A DNA stretch of 64,000 nt from Nocardioides sp. Soil774 (GCF_001428125.1 NZ_LMSM01000007.1:96840-160839); one strand, 5' to 3'; counted from the stretch's first letter, positions 50,374 to 59,534 are shown. Program-made: numbers and translations. The notes: generated by a model not told the origin, from the letters alone.

Positions 50374-51974
50374 GATGCCGCCGCCGCGAGGACGCCGGCC
50401 GGCAGGCTGCGGCAGGGGTCGTGGGATCGGAGCGTCAGCGCGACCCCCGCCTCCGGGACGCCCGGTCGCGCCACCCCGGCGCAGTCCGCCACGGTCCAGG
50501 CGAGCCGCTGGACGCGCGTCAGGCCGCGACGGGTCAAGGAGCCGGCCGCGAGCTCGGCGTCGACCAGCCGCTGCGCGTCCGGCTCGAGCGGCCACTGCTC
50601 GGCCAGCGCCGGGCCCGGGCAGGACGAGTTGAGCAGCCACGCGCGATCGCGGTAGCGGCGCGCCTGTCTCTGGCGCGCCTCGGTGACCCGGGCCCGGACG
50701 TCGGCCGAGGACTCGGGCTGGGGGCCCCAGGGCCCTGCGGCTCGCCTGCCCTGCGGCCGCACCTCCATCCAGATGTCGACGCGGTCGAGCACCGGGCCGC
50801 TGAGCTTGCGCCGGTAGTGCTGACGCTGCACCTCGGTGCACTCGCACGACCCGCCGCTCAGTCCGTGGAAGTTGCCGCACGGGCACGGGTTGGCGGCGAG
50901 CACCACCAGCGAGCGAGCGGGATAGGTGGCCGACTCCTCGCCGCGCGTGATGGTCACCTCCCCCGCCTCCAACGGCTGGCGCATCGCCTCGATCACGTCG
51001 GAGCGGAAGTGGGGGAACTCGTCGAGGAAGAGCACCCCGTGGTGGGCCAGGCTCACCTGGCCAGGGCGCACCCTGCCGGTGCCGCCCCCGAGGACGCTCG
51101 CCGCGCTCGCGGAGTGGTGGGGCGCGAACCACGGGGGCCGGCGGAGCAGCCCGGCACCCTCGGGGAGCGCACCGGCGACCGAGTGGAGGGCGCTCACCTC
51201 GAGGGCCTGCTCGACGGTGAGGTCGGGCAGGACCGACGGGATCCGCTCGGCGATCGAGGTCTTGCCGGTCCCGCGCGGCCCGACGAGCATGAGCGGGTGG
51301 CCGCCTGCAGCGGCGACCTCGACGGCGTAGCGGACGTCCTCGAGCCCGTCGAGGTCGGCGAGGTCGACGTCGGCCAGGCGGTCCTCACCCCGCCAGGTGG
51401 CGAGCGGACTGGCCGAGGAGGCGACGACCGGGGGCGCCTCGGGCACCTCGACCCCCCGCAGGACCGCGGCGACCTGGCCGAGCGAGCGCACGCCGAACAC
51501 CGTCATGCCGGGCACGAGCCCGGCCTCGGCTGCCTGCGGCTCGGGCACGAAGACCCGTGTGATCCCGTGGGCGGCTGCCGCGATGACCATCGGCAGCACC
51601 CCTGGCACCGGCCGCAGGCCGCCCGAGACGGACAGCTCGCCGACGAAGGCCCAGCCCTCGAGGAGGTCGGCGGTGAGGTCGTCGTGCTTCTTGTCGGCCG
51701 CCAGCACCGCGATCGCGATGGCGAGGTCGTAGTGGGTGCCACTCTTGGGCAGGTCGGCGGGCGAGAGCAGGATCGTGACCCGCTTGGTCGCCGGCCACCG
51801 CCCGCAGTCGTTGTTGATCGCCATGCGCACCCGGTCGCGGGCCTCGGACAGGCTCTTGTCGACCCGACCGACCAGCGTCGTGCCGACGACTCCCGGGGAG
51901 ACGTCGACCTGGACGTCGATGACGTGGCCGTCGGCGCCCTTGAGGGCGAGCGAGCGGGCGGTCGCGAACGCCAT
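50370..51974 (-). CDS. comM: YifB/ComM family AAA+ ATPase (Mg-chelatase-like)
   Basis: ComM-type helicases promote branch migration of recombination intermediates. The 534-residue protein has an N-terminal Lon-like domain (start FATARSLALKGADG) and a central AAA+ domain with Walker A in GPRGTGKTSIAE and Walker B in GVLFLDEFPHF. The C-terminal Mg_chelatase_C domain includes NPCPCGNFHG and further zinc-like cysteines. It is coupled to dprA behind it and shares one base with the YraN gene ahead of it. Confidence 0.93.
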   Translation of the reverse strand: MAFATARSLALKGADGHVIDVQVDVSPGVVGTTLVGRVDKSLSEARDRVRMAINNDCGRWPATKRVTILLSPADLPKSGTHYDLAIAIAVLAADKKHDDLTADLLEGWAFVGELSVSGGLRPVPGVLPMVIAAAAHGITRVFVPEPQAAEAGLVPGMTVFGVRSLGQVAAVLRGVEVPEAPPVVASSASPLATWRGEDRLADVDLADLDGLEDVRYAVEVAAAGGHPLMLVGPRGTGKTSIAERIPSVLPDLTVEQALEVSALHSVAGALPEGAGLLRRPPWFAPHHSASAASVLGGGTGRVRPGQVSLAHHGVLFLDEFPHFRSDVIEAMRQPLEAGEVTITRGEESATYPARSLVVLAANPCPCGNFHGLSGGSCECTEVQRQHYRRKLSGPVLDRVDIWMEVRPQGRRAAGPWGPQPESSADVRARVTEARQRQARRYRDRAWLLNSSCPGPALAEQWPLEPDAQRLVDAELAAGSLTRRGLTRVQRLAWTVADCAGVARPGVPEAGVALTLRSHDPCRSLPAGVLAAAAS

Positions 51975-52375
51975 CAGCCGATGCCTGCCACGTGCTCGAT
52001 CTCCGCGGGGCGGCCCGGCGGGGCCAGCACGCCGACCATGTCGATGCGGATGTCCTCGGGGTGGCAGTCGTGGACCCGCAGCCAGCGCGCGGCCAGCCGC
52101 CTGAGCCGGTCGACCTTGCGCTGGTCGACGGCCTCCAGCGGGTCGCCGTAGTCGGTGGAGGTGCGGGTCTTGACCTCGCAGATGACCAGCACGGCGCCGT
52201 CGCGCAGGACCAGGTCGATCTCTCCTGCGTCGCAGCGCCAGTTGCGGTCGAGCACGACGAGCCCGCGGCCGGTCAGGTGGACCGCGGCGAGGCTCTCACC
52301 GCGCCGGCCGAGGAGCCGGCGACGCTCGGCGAGCGGGTCGGGGACGAACGGGGACGTGGCTGCGGGTCGGGCCAT
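51974..52375 (-). CDS. YraN family protein (UPF0102, endonuclease-like fold)
   Basis: This 133-residue protein has the UPF0102 pattern: GRRGESLAAVHL at the start of the domain, LDRNWRCDAGEIDLVLRDG, and VICEVKTRTSTDYG, with the Asp and Glu-x-Lys of the restriction-endonuclease-like core. Its activity is unproven in most organisms. The ATG at 52375 has a GGAAGG site upstream. The order yraN-comM-dprA-xerC is conserved in actinobacteria, which supports a DNA-processing role. Confidence 0.9.
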   Translation of the reverse strand: MARPAATSPFVPDPLAERRRLLGRRGESLAAVHLTGRGLVVLDRNWRCDAGEIDLVLRDGAVLVICEVKTRTSTDYGDPLEAVDQRKVDRLRRLAARWLRVHDCHPEDIRIDMVGVLAPPGRPAEIEHVAGIG

Positions 52376-52513
52376 CGTGGGTGCCTTCCGGTGGAGCAGG
52401 ATCGGGAAGGCACCAGCACACCGCGGCGCACCGACGGTGGAGGTGGGTGCGCCAGCAGGGCTGTGGACAGGGGCCCGCTGGGCCACCCTGTGGACGGTTC
52501 GCGGGCCGCGACC

Positions 52514-52822
52514 TCAGTCCTTGGGAGGGTCGATCTCGCGCGGCGCGAGCTCCTCGACGTTGACGTCCTTGAACGTCAGCACCTTGACGTTCTTGGCGAA
52601 CCGGGCCGGGCGGTACATGTCCCAGACCCAGGCGTCGGTCATCGAGACCTCGAAGAACACGTCGCCGCTCTCCGAGCGGGCCTTCACGTCGACCTGGTTG
52701 CACAGGTAGAAGCGGCGATCGGTCTCCACGACGTACTTGAAGATGCCGACCACGTCGCGGTACTCGCGATAGAGGGTGAGCTCCATCTCGGTCTCGTACT
52801 TCTCGAGATCCTCGGCGCTCAT
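52514..52822 (-). CDS. DUF2469 family protein
   Basis: This 102-residue actinobacterial protein of unknown function has the standard DUF2469 sequence, with MSAEDLEKYETEMELTLYRE at the start and VWDMYRPARFAKNVKVLTFKD in the core. It is predicted cytoplasmic, with strong acidic and aromatic content. It is found beside rnhB in most actinobacteria, as here: its ATG overlaps the rnhB stop by four bases. A GGAGGAGG site precedes the ATG. Confidence 0.93.
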   Translation of the reverse strand: MSAEDLEKYETEMELTLYREYRDVVGIFKYVVETDRRFYLCNQVDVKARSESGDVFFEVSMTDAWVWDMYRPARFAKNVKVLTFKDVNVEELAPREIDPPKD

Positions 52823-53577
52823 GCGTCCTCCTCCGTCAGGTCGGGTCCCGTCGGGTGCTCGGGGCCTGCCCCGACACTAGTGTCCGCACCCTCGTCCTCA
52901 CCGGGCCCGGGCTCGAGACCGGCGGCGCGGCGCACGTTGACGAAGCGCATGCGGTGCACCGGGCACGGTCCGTGCTCGGCCAGCGCCGCCTCGTGCTCGG
53001 CTGTGACGTAGCCCTTGTGGGTGCGGAAGTCGTAGTGCGGCCACCGCTCGTGCAGGTCGACCATCAGCCGGTCGCGGGTGACCTTGGCGATCACCGACGC
53101 CGCGGCGATGCAGGCCGCGACCCGGTCGCCCTTCCACACCGCGAGGCCCGGCACCCCGAGCCCGTCGACGGGGAAGCCGTCGGTGAGGACGTAGGCCGGT
53201 CGCACCTCGAGCCGGGCCACCGCGCGCCGCAGCGCCTCGACGTTGGCGACGTGCATGCCGAGCCGGTCGCACTCCTCGGGCTCGACCACCACGACCGACC
53301 ACGCCAGCGCACGGCGTACGACCTGGGCGTAGACCCGCTCGCGGGCCGCCTCGGTGAGCAGCTTGCTGTCGGCGAGGCCCGGGACGATGCCCGCCCGGCC
53401 CGGGGGCAGGACCACGGCGCCCGCGACCAGCGGGCCCGCGCACGCGCCGCGACCGGCCTCGTCGACCCCGGCAATGGGCTCGAGCCCGGCGCGACGCAGG
53501 GCGCGCTCGTAGCCGTAGAGCCCGGCGTCGCGGCGCACGGTCACGCCGCCCGGCACGGGTGCGGGCGGGTGGCTCAC
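52819..53577 (-). CDS. rnhB: Ribonuclease HII
   Basis: RNase HII removes RNA and single ribonucleotides from DNA. The 252-residue protein has the acidic active site starting with GVDEAGRGACAGPLV (Asp-Glu), a further Asp in LADSKLL, and the conserved region KVTRDRLMVDL. The C-terminal extension is Gly/Glu-rich. The start is the GTG at 53577, overlapping lepB by four bases; a GTG about a dozen codons later would also retain the domain. The gene is in the lepB-rnhB-DUF2469 order typical of actinobacteria. Confidence 0.94.
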   Translation of the reverse strand: MSHPPAPVPGGVTVRRDAGLYGYERALRRAGLEPIAGVDEAGRGACAGPLVAGAVVLPPGRAGIVPGLADSKLLTEAARERVYAQVVRRALAWSVVVVEPEECDRLGMHVANVEALRRAVARLEVRPAYVLTDGFPVDGLGVPGLAVWKGDRVAACIAAASVIAKVTRDRLMVDLHERWPHYDFRTHKGYVTAEHEAALAEHGPCPVHRMRFVNVRRAAGLEPGPGEDEGADTSVGAGPEHPTGPDLTEEDA

Positions 53578-54383
53578 GAGCGGTCCGGCACGTCCTCGAA
53601 CGTGTCCGGGCGGGTGTTCCAGCGGAACCGGTCGGCCGGCCACAGCAGGACGAAGACCTTGCCGACGACCAGGTCGACCGGGACGAACTCGTCACCGGGG
53701 ACGCACTCGGTCACGTTGTCGGGGCACATCTTGGCGGAGGAGTCGGCCGAGTGCGACCGGTTGTCGCCCATCACGAAGATGTGGCCCTCGGGGATCGGGC
53801 CGGTCCGCCACTCGCACGAACCGTTGTTGGGCATCGGGCCGTCGCACTTGCCCGTGTCGCGCCGGACGAAGCTCTTCTCGTCGAGCGGCTCGCCGTTGAC
53901 GGAGAGCCGACCCTTGTCGTCGCAGCACACGATCGTGTCGCCGGCGACGCCGATGACGCGCTTCACGAGGTGACCACCGGTCGGGTACAGCCCGATCTTG
54001 GCCATGACCTTCGCCACCGGGTTGGTGGGTCCCGCGCTCTCGCTGGGTGGCAGCCAGCCGCCCGGGTCCTTGAAGACGACGACGTCGCCGCGCTCGGGCT
54101 CCCCGCCGCCCCAGTAGGACACCTTCTGGATCAGGATCCGGTCGTTGAGGATCAGGCCCGGCTCCATCGACTCCGACGGGATGTAGAAGGCCTGGACGAA
54201 GAACGTCTTGATGACGATCGCCAGCACGAGGGCGACGGCGAGCAGCAGGATCGTCTCCTGCCACAGGGGCAGCTGCTTGCGCTTCGACCGCTTCCTGCCG
54301 CTCACCTGTGCATCGCCCGAACGCGACGACCGCGGCTCCTCGTCGGTGGAGATCGACGCTGAACCGCGGTCATCAGAAGTCAC
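53574..54383 (-). CDS. lepB: Signal peptidase I
   Basis: LepB removes signal peptides at the outer face of the membrane. The 269-residue protein has one hydrophobic anchor (about residues 42-62) after a charged N terminus. The catalytic Ser lies in YIPSESMEPGL and the catalytic Lys in HLVKRVIGVAGD. The GDVVVFKDPG and VMGDNRSHSADS boxes are present. A TAGTCT box six bases before the GTG at 54383 marks a leaderless transcript. It lies between rplS and rnhB. Confidence 0.95.
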   Translation of the reverse strand: MTSDDRGSASISTDEEPRSSRSGDAQVSGRKRSKRKQLPLWQETILLLAVALVLAIVIKTFFVQAFYIPSESMEPGLILNDRILIQKVSYWGGGEPERGDVVVFKDPGGWLPPSESAGPTNPVAKVMAKIGLYPTGGHLVKRVIGVAGDTIVCCDDKGRLSVNGEPLDEKSFVRRDTGKCDGPMPNNGSCEWRTGPIPEGHIFVMGDNRSHSADSSAKMCPDNVTECVPGDEFVPVDLVVGKVFVLLWPADRFRWNTRPDTFEDVPDRS

Positions 54384-54389
54384 TCGCAG

Positions 54390-54395
54390 AGACTA
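54390..54395 (-). promoter_or_regulatory. Leaderless -10 box for lepB
   Basis: TAGTCT on the minus strand, a six-base spacer and the GTG at 54383. Confidence 0.6.
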
Positions 54396-54441
54396 ACCAG
54401 TCCCTGGTGGATCGCATGCCTCGGCACACGACCCCGGGGGA

Positions 54442-54792
54442 TCACGCCTCGCGGCGCTCCTTGATCTTGGCAGCCTTGCCGCGCAGGTTGCGCAGGTAGT
54501 AGAGCTTGGCGCGACGCACGTCACCGCGGGTCACGACCTCAATCTTCTCGAAGATCGGCGAGTTGATCGGGAAGGTGCGCTCCACGCCGACGCCGAAGGA
54601 GACCTTGCGGACGGTGAAGGTGCGGCCGACGCCCGAGCCGTGGATGCGGATCACGACGCCCTGGAACACCTGGACGCGCGAACGGCTGCCCTCGATGACC
54701 TTGACGTGGACCTTGATGTTGTCGCCGGCGCGGAAGGCCGGGACGTCGTCACGCTTGAGCTGGTTGCCGAGTTCGGCGATGACATTGGTCAT
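54442..54792 (-). CDS. rplS: 50S ribosomal protein L19
   Basis: L19 lies at the interface of the 30S and 50S subunits. The 116-residue protein is complete and standard, starting [20 protein letters not shown] and containing [29 protein letters not shown] site precedes the ATG at 54792. It is separated from trmD by 194 bases instead of being directly joined. That gap contains nine-base arms (54810-54818 and 54884-54892) that can pair and may form a leader structure. Confidence 0.97.
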   Translation of the reverse strand: MTNVIAELGNQLKRDDVPAFRAGDNIKVHVKVIEGSRSRVQVFQGVVIRIHGSGVGRTFTVRKVSFGVGVERTFPINSPIFEKIEVVTRGDVRRAKLYYLRNLRGKAAKIKERREA

Positions 54793-54986
54793 GACGTGCT
54801 CCTCGCGGGTGCCACAGGTCAGCCGCGGAATCTTCGTGGGTGTGTGATTCGGCTGGTGCTCGACATGACCGGCCGACGCGCCCCCTGTGGCAGGTGCGGT
54901 GCGGCGGGACCCCGGCGGCGTCTGTGACGGCTCCGGGCGACCCTGGCCTCGAGCGGACCAGTGCAGAAGTCTGCCAGAGCGCGACG

Positions 54987-56177
54987 TCAGCCGGAAATCC
55001 GCTGGCCTGTTCCCTTGCCGGCCCGCTTGGTCAGCACGACGGCGCCCGGCGGCGCCACGCGGTCCGGGCGCAGCCGGTAGCCCGCCTTCTTGTACATCCG
55101 CTGGTTGTCGCGCGACCCGGCCCCGGTGAACAGCACGTACGACGTCGTCGTCGGGGGCGCGAGCGACTCGACCAGCTCGAGCAGGCCGCGACCCAGGCCC
55201 CGGCCCTGCAGGTCGGGGGCGACCATGATCCGTCCGATGTCCCACTCCTGGTCCGCGTCGAGCCGTCCGCGTACGGCACCGACAAGGCGGCCCGAGCCGG
55301 GCTCCCGGGCCACCATCACCGTCCACTCCCCCAGCCCGCGGCGTACGTCGTCGAGCGACTCCACCAGCGCCGGGATCTCCACCCCGGGGTTGGCCTGCAG
55401 CTCCTGGAGCCAGCAGGCCCGCTGCAGGGTGTAGAGCTCGCCGGCGTCGGCCGGCACCGCGGGGCGTACGTCGAGGTCGGCCAGGCCACCGACCACCCCG
55501 GTCGCCGGCAGCAGGTCGGGCCGGCGCTCGGCGGTGCGGCGCTCGGCCTGCTCGCGCCGCCACGCCGCGATGCGCGCGTGGTCGCCGGACAGCAGCACCT
55601 CGGGGACGTCGCGGCCCTGCCACGAGGAGGGCTTGGTGTAGACGGGGTACTCGAGCAGGCCGTCGGCGTGCGACTCCTCCACCAGCGAGTCGGCGTTGCC
55701 CATGAAGCCGGGCAGGAGGCGCACGACCGCCTCGGTGATCGCAAGAGCGGCGACCTCGCCGCCGTTGAGGACGTAGTCGCCCAGGGAGACCTCGCGCACG
55801 GTGCCGATCGTGGCGGCGTGCTCGATGACGCGCTGGTCGATGCCCTCGTAGCGACCGCAGGCGAAGACGAGGTGCTCGTGGGTGCTGAGCTCGTGGGCGA
55901 GCGCCTGGGAGAAGGGCTGGCCGCTGGGCGTGGTGAAGACGATCGTGGCGCCACGGGCGACCGCCTCGAGCGCCTGGCCCCACGGCTCGGGCTTCATCAC
56001 CATGCCGGCGCCGCCGCCGTAGGGCGTGTCGTCGACCGTGTGGTGGCGGTCGGTCGTCCACTGCCGCAGGTCGTGCACCTCGACGTCGAGCAGGCCCTTG
56101 GCGCGCGCCTTGCCCGGCAGGCTGAGCTCGAGCGGCGCGAGGTAGTCGGGGAAGATCGTGACGACGTCGATCCTCAC
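54987..56177 (-). CDS. trmD: tRNA (guanine-N1)-methyltransferase TrmD fused to a GNAT acetyltransferase
   Basis: This 396-residue protein is a fusion. Residues 1-230 are a complete TrmD, with [12 protein letters not shown], the knot region [13 protein letters not shown] and [11 protein letters not shown]. It methylates G37 in tRNAs that read CCN, CUN and CGG codons, preventing frameshifts. Residues about 234-390 form a GNAT domain with the acetyl-CoA loop [14 protein letters not shown] and [12 protein letters not shown]. Ordinary TrmD has only the first part. The start overlaps the rimM stop by four bases, in the standard rpsP-rimM-trmD-rplS order. What the acetyltransferase acts on is not known. 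Confidence 0.94.
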   Translation of the reverse strand: MRIDVVTIFPDYLAPLELSLPGKARAKGLLDVEVHDLRQWTTDRHHTVDDTPYGGGAGMVMKPEPWGQALEAVARGATIVFTTPSGQPFSQALAHELSTHEHLVFACGRYEGIDQRVIEHAATIGTVREVSLGDYVLNGGEVAALAITEAVVRLLPGFMGNADSLVEESHADGLLEYPVYTKPSSWQGRDVPEVLLSGDHARIAAWRREQAERRTAERRPDLLPATGVVGGLADLDVRPAVPADAGELYTLQRACWLQELQANPGVEIPALVESLDDVRRGLGEWTVMVAREPGSGRLVGAVRGRLDADQEWDIGRIMVAPDLQGRGLGRGLLELVESLAPPTTTSYVLFTGAGSRDNQRMYKKAGYRLRPDRVAPPGAVVLTKRAGKGTGQRISG

Positions 56178-56752
56178 GCGCCGTCCTCCGCGGCGCCGTC
56201 CGCGACGTCCTCGGGGAAGGGCGAGACGAGGCCGGGACGGTCGGCGACGACGACGCGTCCGGCGTCGAGGTCGACCTCGGGCACGAGGGCGGCGACGAAC
56301 GGCACCAGCGCGTCGCGGCCGTCGTCGGCCCGCACGCTCAGCAGGTCCTGCGCCGAGCCGTGCACGAGTCCCTTGACGGTGCCGAGGTGGGTGCCGTCGA
56401 GGTCGACCACGTCGAGTCCCACGAGCTGGTGGTCGTAGTACTCGTCGGGGTCGTCGGGGACCTCGTCGTGGCCGATCGTGGCGTGCAGGACCGTGCCGCG
56501 CGCGGCCTCGGCGGCGTTGCGGTCACCGAGCTCCTCGAAGGTGACGAGCAGGGTGCTCTGGTGCCACCGGGCGCGGGCCACGGTGAGCGTGGAGGGCCGC
56601 CGGTCGGCGCCGGCCGGGGCCTCGGCACGCAGCGTCGTACCAGGGGCGAAACGGCGCTCGGGCTCGTCGGTGCGTACGTCGAGGGTGACCTCGCCGCGGA
56701 TGCCGTGGGGCTTGCCGATGCGGCCGACCACGACCTCGATGTCCTCGCTCAC
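56174..56752 (-). CDS. rimM: 16S rRNA processing protein RimM
   Basis: RimM helps mature the 30S head with protein S19. The 192-residue protein has the N-terminal RimM domain with [16 protein letters not shown] and the C-terminal PRC barrel with [15 protein letters not shown]. The start is the GTG at 56752, with TACGCT six bases before it, so it is probably leaderless and not dependent on read-through from rpsP-khpA, which a hairpin terminates. It is coupled to trmD behind it. Confidence 0.94.
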   Translation of the reverse strand: MSEDIEVVVGRIGKPHGIRGEVTLDVRTDEPERRFAPGTTLRAEAPAGADRRPSTLTVARARWHQSTLLVTFEELGDRNAAEAARGTVLHATIGHDEVPDDPDEYYDHQLVGLDVVDLDGTHLGTVKGLVHGSAQDLLSVRADDGRDALVPFVAALVPEVDLDAGRVVVADRPGLVSPFPEDVADGAAEDGA

Positions 56753-56758
56753 CGGGCC

Positions 56759-56764
56759 AGCGTA
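56759..56764 (-). promoter_or_regulatory. Leaderless -10 box for rimM-trmD
   Basis: TACGCT on the minus strand, a six-base spacer and the GTG at 56752. It lies beyond the terminator of the khpA transcript. Confidence 0.55.
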
Positions 56765-56782
56765 GAGGTCGCGTCGCGATCC

Positions 56783-56862
56783 CCGGATATCCGGTGAACC
56801 TCGAGCCTCACCCCCGAAACTTCGCACTGGAACCTCCAGTTTCCCCGGATATCCGGGGAAAC
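56783..56862. repeat. Two CCGGATATCCGG palindromes between khpA and rimM
   Basis: The 12-base palindrome CCGGATATCCGG occurs at 56783-56794 and again at 56845-56856. The second is the core of a perfect 24-base palindrome spanning 56839-56862. They lie 62 bases apart just upstream of the rimM promoter. They could be operators, protein-binding repeats or terminator parts. Confidence 0.6.
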
Positions 56863-56903
56863 CGACCCGGGGCCCGGTCGCCGGGCCCTGCGGGGAAATG
56901 CAC

Positions 56904-56937
56904 GACGGGCGCCGTCCCCGTGGGGATGGCGCCCGTC
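56904..56937. terminator. Terminator hairpin after khpA
   Basis: GACGGGCGCC (56904-56913) and GGCGCCCGTC (56928-56937) form a ten-base stem, with GTCCCC and a partly complementary GGGGAT inside. It starts 14 bases after the khpA stop on the minus strand. Confidence 0.8.
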
Positions 56938-56950
56938 GATGGAGCCGTGC

Positions 56951-57202
56951 TCAGCGGCGGCGGTCGGTGTCGACGAAGTCGACCCGGGCCCCGCCCTTGC
57001 CCGCGAGGGCGGACACGACAGTGCGGAAGGCAGTCGCGGTGCGGCCGTTGCGGCCGATCACCTTGCCCAGGTCGTCGGGGTGGACCCGGACCTCGAGGAT
57101 CGAGCCACGACGCATCTGCTTGTCGCGGACGACGACGTCGTCGGGGTGGTCGACGATGCCGCGCACCAGGTGCTCGAGAGCCTCGGCCAGCACGTCGCTC
57201 AC
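56951..57202 (-). CDS. khpA: KH-domain RNA-binding protein KhpA
   Basis: This 83-residue protein is a single type II KH domain with the GxxG loop in [11 protein letters not shown]. KhpA proteins (YlqC type) bind RNA and, with KhpB, affect cell size and sRNA stability. The gene lies between rpsP and rimM in almost all actinobacteria. Its GTG start at 57202 overlaps the rpsP stop by four bases, so it is coupled to S16. A hairpin follows. Confidence 0.93.
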   Translation of the reverse strand: MSDVLAEALEHLVRGIVDHPDDVVVRDKQMRRGSILEVRVHPDDLGKVIGRNGRTATAFRTVVSALAGKGGARVDFVDTDRRR

Positions 57203-57717
57203 GCCTCGCTCTTGCCGGCGTCCTCGGCGGTCACCGTCTCGGTGGCCTCCGCGGCGTCGGCAGCGCCCTCGGGAGTCTCCGAGGCGGGCACCTCGGCCGG
57301 AGCCTCGGCAGCGGGCTCGTCGACCTTCTTCTCGGCCTTCTTCTTGGTGGTCGTCGCGGAACCCTTGGGCTCGGCGGCGGCCTCCTTGAGGGCCTCGTTG
57401 AAGATGTCGAGCTTGGAGCGCTTGGGCTCCTTGACCTTCAGGGTGCCCTCGGCGCCCGGCAGGCCCTTGAACTTCTGCCAGTCACCGGTGACCTTGAGGA
57501 TCGCCTCGACGGCCTCGGAGGGCTGGGCGCCCACGCCGAGCCAGTACTGCGCCCGGTCGGAGACGACGTCGATGAGCGACGGCTCCTCCTTCGGGTGGTA
57601 CTTGCCGATCTCCTCGAGGACCTTGCCGTCGCGCTTCTTGCGCGAGTCGACGACGACGATGCGGTACTGCGGCACCCGGATCTTGCCCAGGCGCTTCAAA
57701 CGAATCTTGACGGCCAC
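57199..57717 (-). CDS. rpsP: 30S ribosomal protein S16 with long charged tail
   Basis: S16 supports early 30S assembly. The first 80 residues of this 172-residue product are a standard S16, starting [20 protein letters not shown]. The remainder is a low-complexity tail, first Lys-rich and then Ala/Glu-rich, twice the length of the E. coli protein. Actinobacterial S16 proteins often have shorter tails of this kind. The GTG at 57717 follows a GAGGAG site. It heads the rpsP-khpA transcript. Confidence 0.95.
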   Translation of the reverse strand: MAVKIRLKRLGKIRVPQYRIVVVDSRKKRDGKVLEEIGKYHPKEEPSLIDVVSDRAQYWLGVGAQPSEAVEAILKVTGDWQKFKGLPGAEGTLKVKEPKRSKLDIFNEALKEAAAEPKGSATTTKKKAEKKVDEPAAEAPAEVPASETPEGAADAAEATETVTAEDAGKSEA

Positions 57718-57894
57718 GTTTGTGGTGTCTCCTCAGAAATTGTCGTGGGTGAGCGACCCTCACCAGGTGGGGTCACCGGGTCAGGTCACTCGATGGGCGC
57801 TGCCACGCTCGGATGAGAGGGTCCGGGCGCGCAGGACACGAGGAGGGATTCTGCCAGACGTGGGCCGCGGGCGACCAATCCGGTCGTCCGCACG

Positions 57895-58554
57895 TCAGCC
57901 TGTGGCGTCGAGGCCGATGAAGGCGCGTACGGCGTCGGCGCCGGTGACCTCGATCGCCAGGTCATCGCGGACGAACGTCTCGGGGGTCAGGACGAGCCCC
58001 TGGTTGAGCGCGAGCTCGCCCTCGCGGCGCTTGATCCGCCTGACGGCGGTGGGCTGGTAGCCGACCTTGCGCGAGACGCCGAGCGAGGCGGGGTTGTCGA
58101 CGAACGCCGCGGAGGTGATCTCCTCGAAGCCGAGGTGGTCGAACAGCAGGGCGCACATCGCCCGGCGCATCGCCGTGCCCAGCCCGCGGCCCTGGAACGC
58201 GCGGCCCAGCCACGAACCGGTCTCGCCGGTGCGGGTCACCGGGAAGTGCTGGGCCGCGACCCCCTGGCAGCCAATCACCCGCCCGTCCAGCAGCACGGCG
58301 AGGTCGAGGCAGAAGTCGTCGGCCGAGAAGGTGGAGCGCTTGCCCCAGTGGTAGGCGGCGGTGTTGCGGGACAGCTGCCCTGCGGGTGCGGCGGTCCACG
58401 GGAAGTAGAACGGCATCGCGTCCGGGTCGTGGATGCCCCGCTCGGCGAGGTCGCAGAGCTCGACGATGAGCTCGTCGGTGAGCCCGCGCAGCTCGAGCGG
58501 GCCGGCGACCACACGCAGGCCGAGCGGTGGGAACAGGTCGGCGACGGTCGTCAT
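57895..58554 (-). CDS. GNAT family N-acetyltransferase (RimJ/RimL-like)
   Basis: This 219-residue protein has the N-terminal RimJ/RimL style start (LRVVAGPLELRGLTDEL) and the GNAT loop in LGRAFQGRGLGTAMRRAM. VDNPASLGVSRKVGYQ follows as the last motif. It probably acetylates a protein N terminus or a small molecule; the acceptor is unknown. The ATG at 58554 is supported by domain boundaries. It is divergent from the VanW gene. Confidence 0.85.
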   Translation of the reverse strand: MTTVADLFPPLGLRVVAGPLELRGLTDELIVELCDLAERGIHDPDAMPFYFPWTAAPAGQLSRNTAAYHWGKRSTFSADDFCLDLAVLLDGRVIGCQGVAAQHFPVTRTGETGSWLGRAFQGRGLGTAMRRAMCALLFDHLGFEEITSAAFVDNPASLGVSRKVGYQPTAVRRIKRREGELALNQGLVLTPETFVRDDLAIEVTGADAVRAFIGLDATG

Positions 58555-58643
58555 GGCACCATCTGATCCCGCGCGGGAGCAGCCGGCCAAATCATTTGTC
58601 CCGGCAGGCGCAACCGAACGGCGGCCGGCGACGTCCACTGGAC

Positions 58644-59534
58644 ATGGCCACCGTCGACCTCGAGCCGCTGGACCTGCCGGCCCGGCTCACCGCTCCCCCG
58701 CGCCTGACACAGCGCCACCCGTGGCTGCTGCCGGTCGCGATGGCGGCACACCGCGCGCGACGGCGTACGCAGTGGGCGCGCGACGGCTGGTCGGGACGCG
58801 TCACCTGGGCCTCCCGCCGCGGGACCGACGACCTCACCGTGTGCGTCAAGCAGCACGGGTCGCTGCTGCTGCGCGAGCTCGACCCCGACCAGATGCAGCT
58901 GCAGCACAACAAGGTCACCAACCTCCGCCTGGCTGCGGCGCGCCTCGACGGGGTCGTGATCGCACCGGGCGAGACCTTCTCCTTCAACCGGGTGGTGGGC
59001 AGCTGCACGCGACGCAAGGGCTACGTCGACGGGATGAAGCTGTCGAACGGCTCGGCCGAGGCGGGGGTCGGCGGGGGGATCTGCCAGCTGGCCAACCTCG
59101 TGCACTGGATGGTGCTGCACTCGCCCCTCACGGTCGTCGAGCGCTCCGAGCACTCCTTCGACCCCTTCCCCGACAGGGGCCGCGTGCTGCCCTGGGGCGT
59201 GGGCTGCTCGATCGTCTACAACTACGTCGACCTGGTGGTGCGCAACGACACCGACCACCCGTTCCAGCTGCGCGCCTGGGTGGGCGAGCGCTACCTCCAC
59301 GGCCAGCTGCGCACCGACGTGCGCCCCGCGCACTCCTACAAGGTCGAGGCACGCGGCGAGCAGTTCCTGCGCCGCGACGGCCAGGTGTTCCGCCGCAACC
59401 AGATCTGGCGGCGCGTCATCGACCGGCGCACGGGCGACCAGGTGGGCGAGGAGCAGGTGAAGTCCAACTGCGCCCTGGTGGTCTACGAGCCGGGGCCGGG
59501 TGTCGAGGTCGTCGACGTCCCCCTGCGCGACTGA
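58644..59534 (+). CDS. VanW family protein
   Basis: This 296-residue protein has the VanW domain, with FNRVVGSCTRRKGYVDGMKLSNG cut by the conserved GGGICQLANLVHW stretch, followed by EHSFDP. VanW was first seen in vancomycin-resistance loci but most members are unrelated to resistance and their function is unknown. No signal peptide or peptidoglycan-binding domain is present, unlike larger VanW proteins, so it may be cytoplasmic. No other van genes are nearby. The ATG at 58644 is the best start; an in-frame ATG further upstream lacks support. Confidence 0.85.
   Translation: MATVDLEPLDLPARLTAPPRLTQRHPWLLPVAMAAHRARRRTQWARDGWSGRVTWASRRGTDDLTVCVKQHGSLLLRELDPDQMQLQHNKVTNLRLAAARLDGVVIAPGETFSFNRVVGSCTRRKGYVDGMKLSNGSAEAGVGGGICQLANLVHWMVLHSPLTVVERSEHSFDPFPDRGRVLPWGVGCSIVYNYVDLVVRNDTDHPFQLRAWVGERYLHGQLRTDVRPAHSYKVEARGEQFLRRDGQVFRRNQIWRRVIDRRTGDQVGEEQVKSNCALVVYEPGPGVEVVDVPLRD

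Noticed and set aside
57718..57894. tRNA or riboswitch in the rpsP leader
   Set aside because: There are short hairpins, but no cloverleaf or known riboswitch core can be built from the sequence by eye.
58644..59534. Vancomycin-resistance locus
   Set aside because: The protein is in the VanW family, but vanHAX, vanRS and related genes are absent. The name does not imply resistance here.
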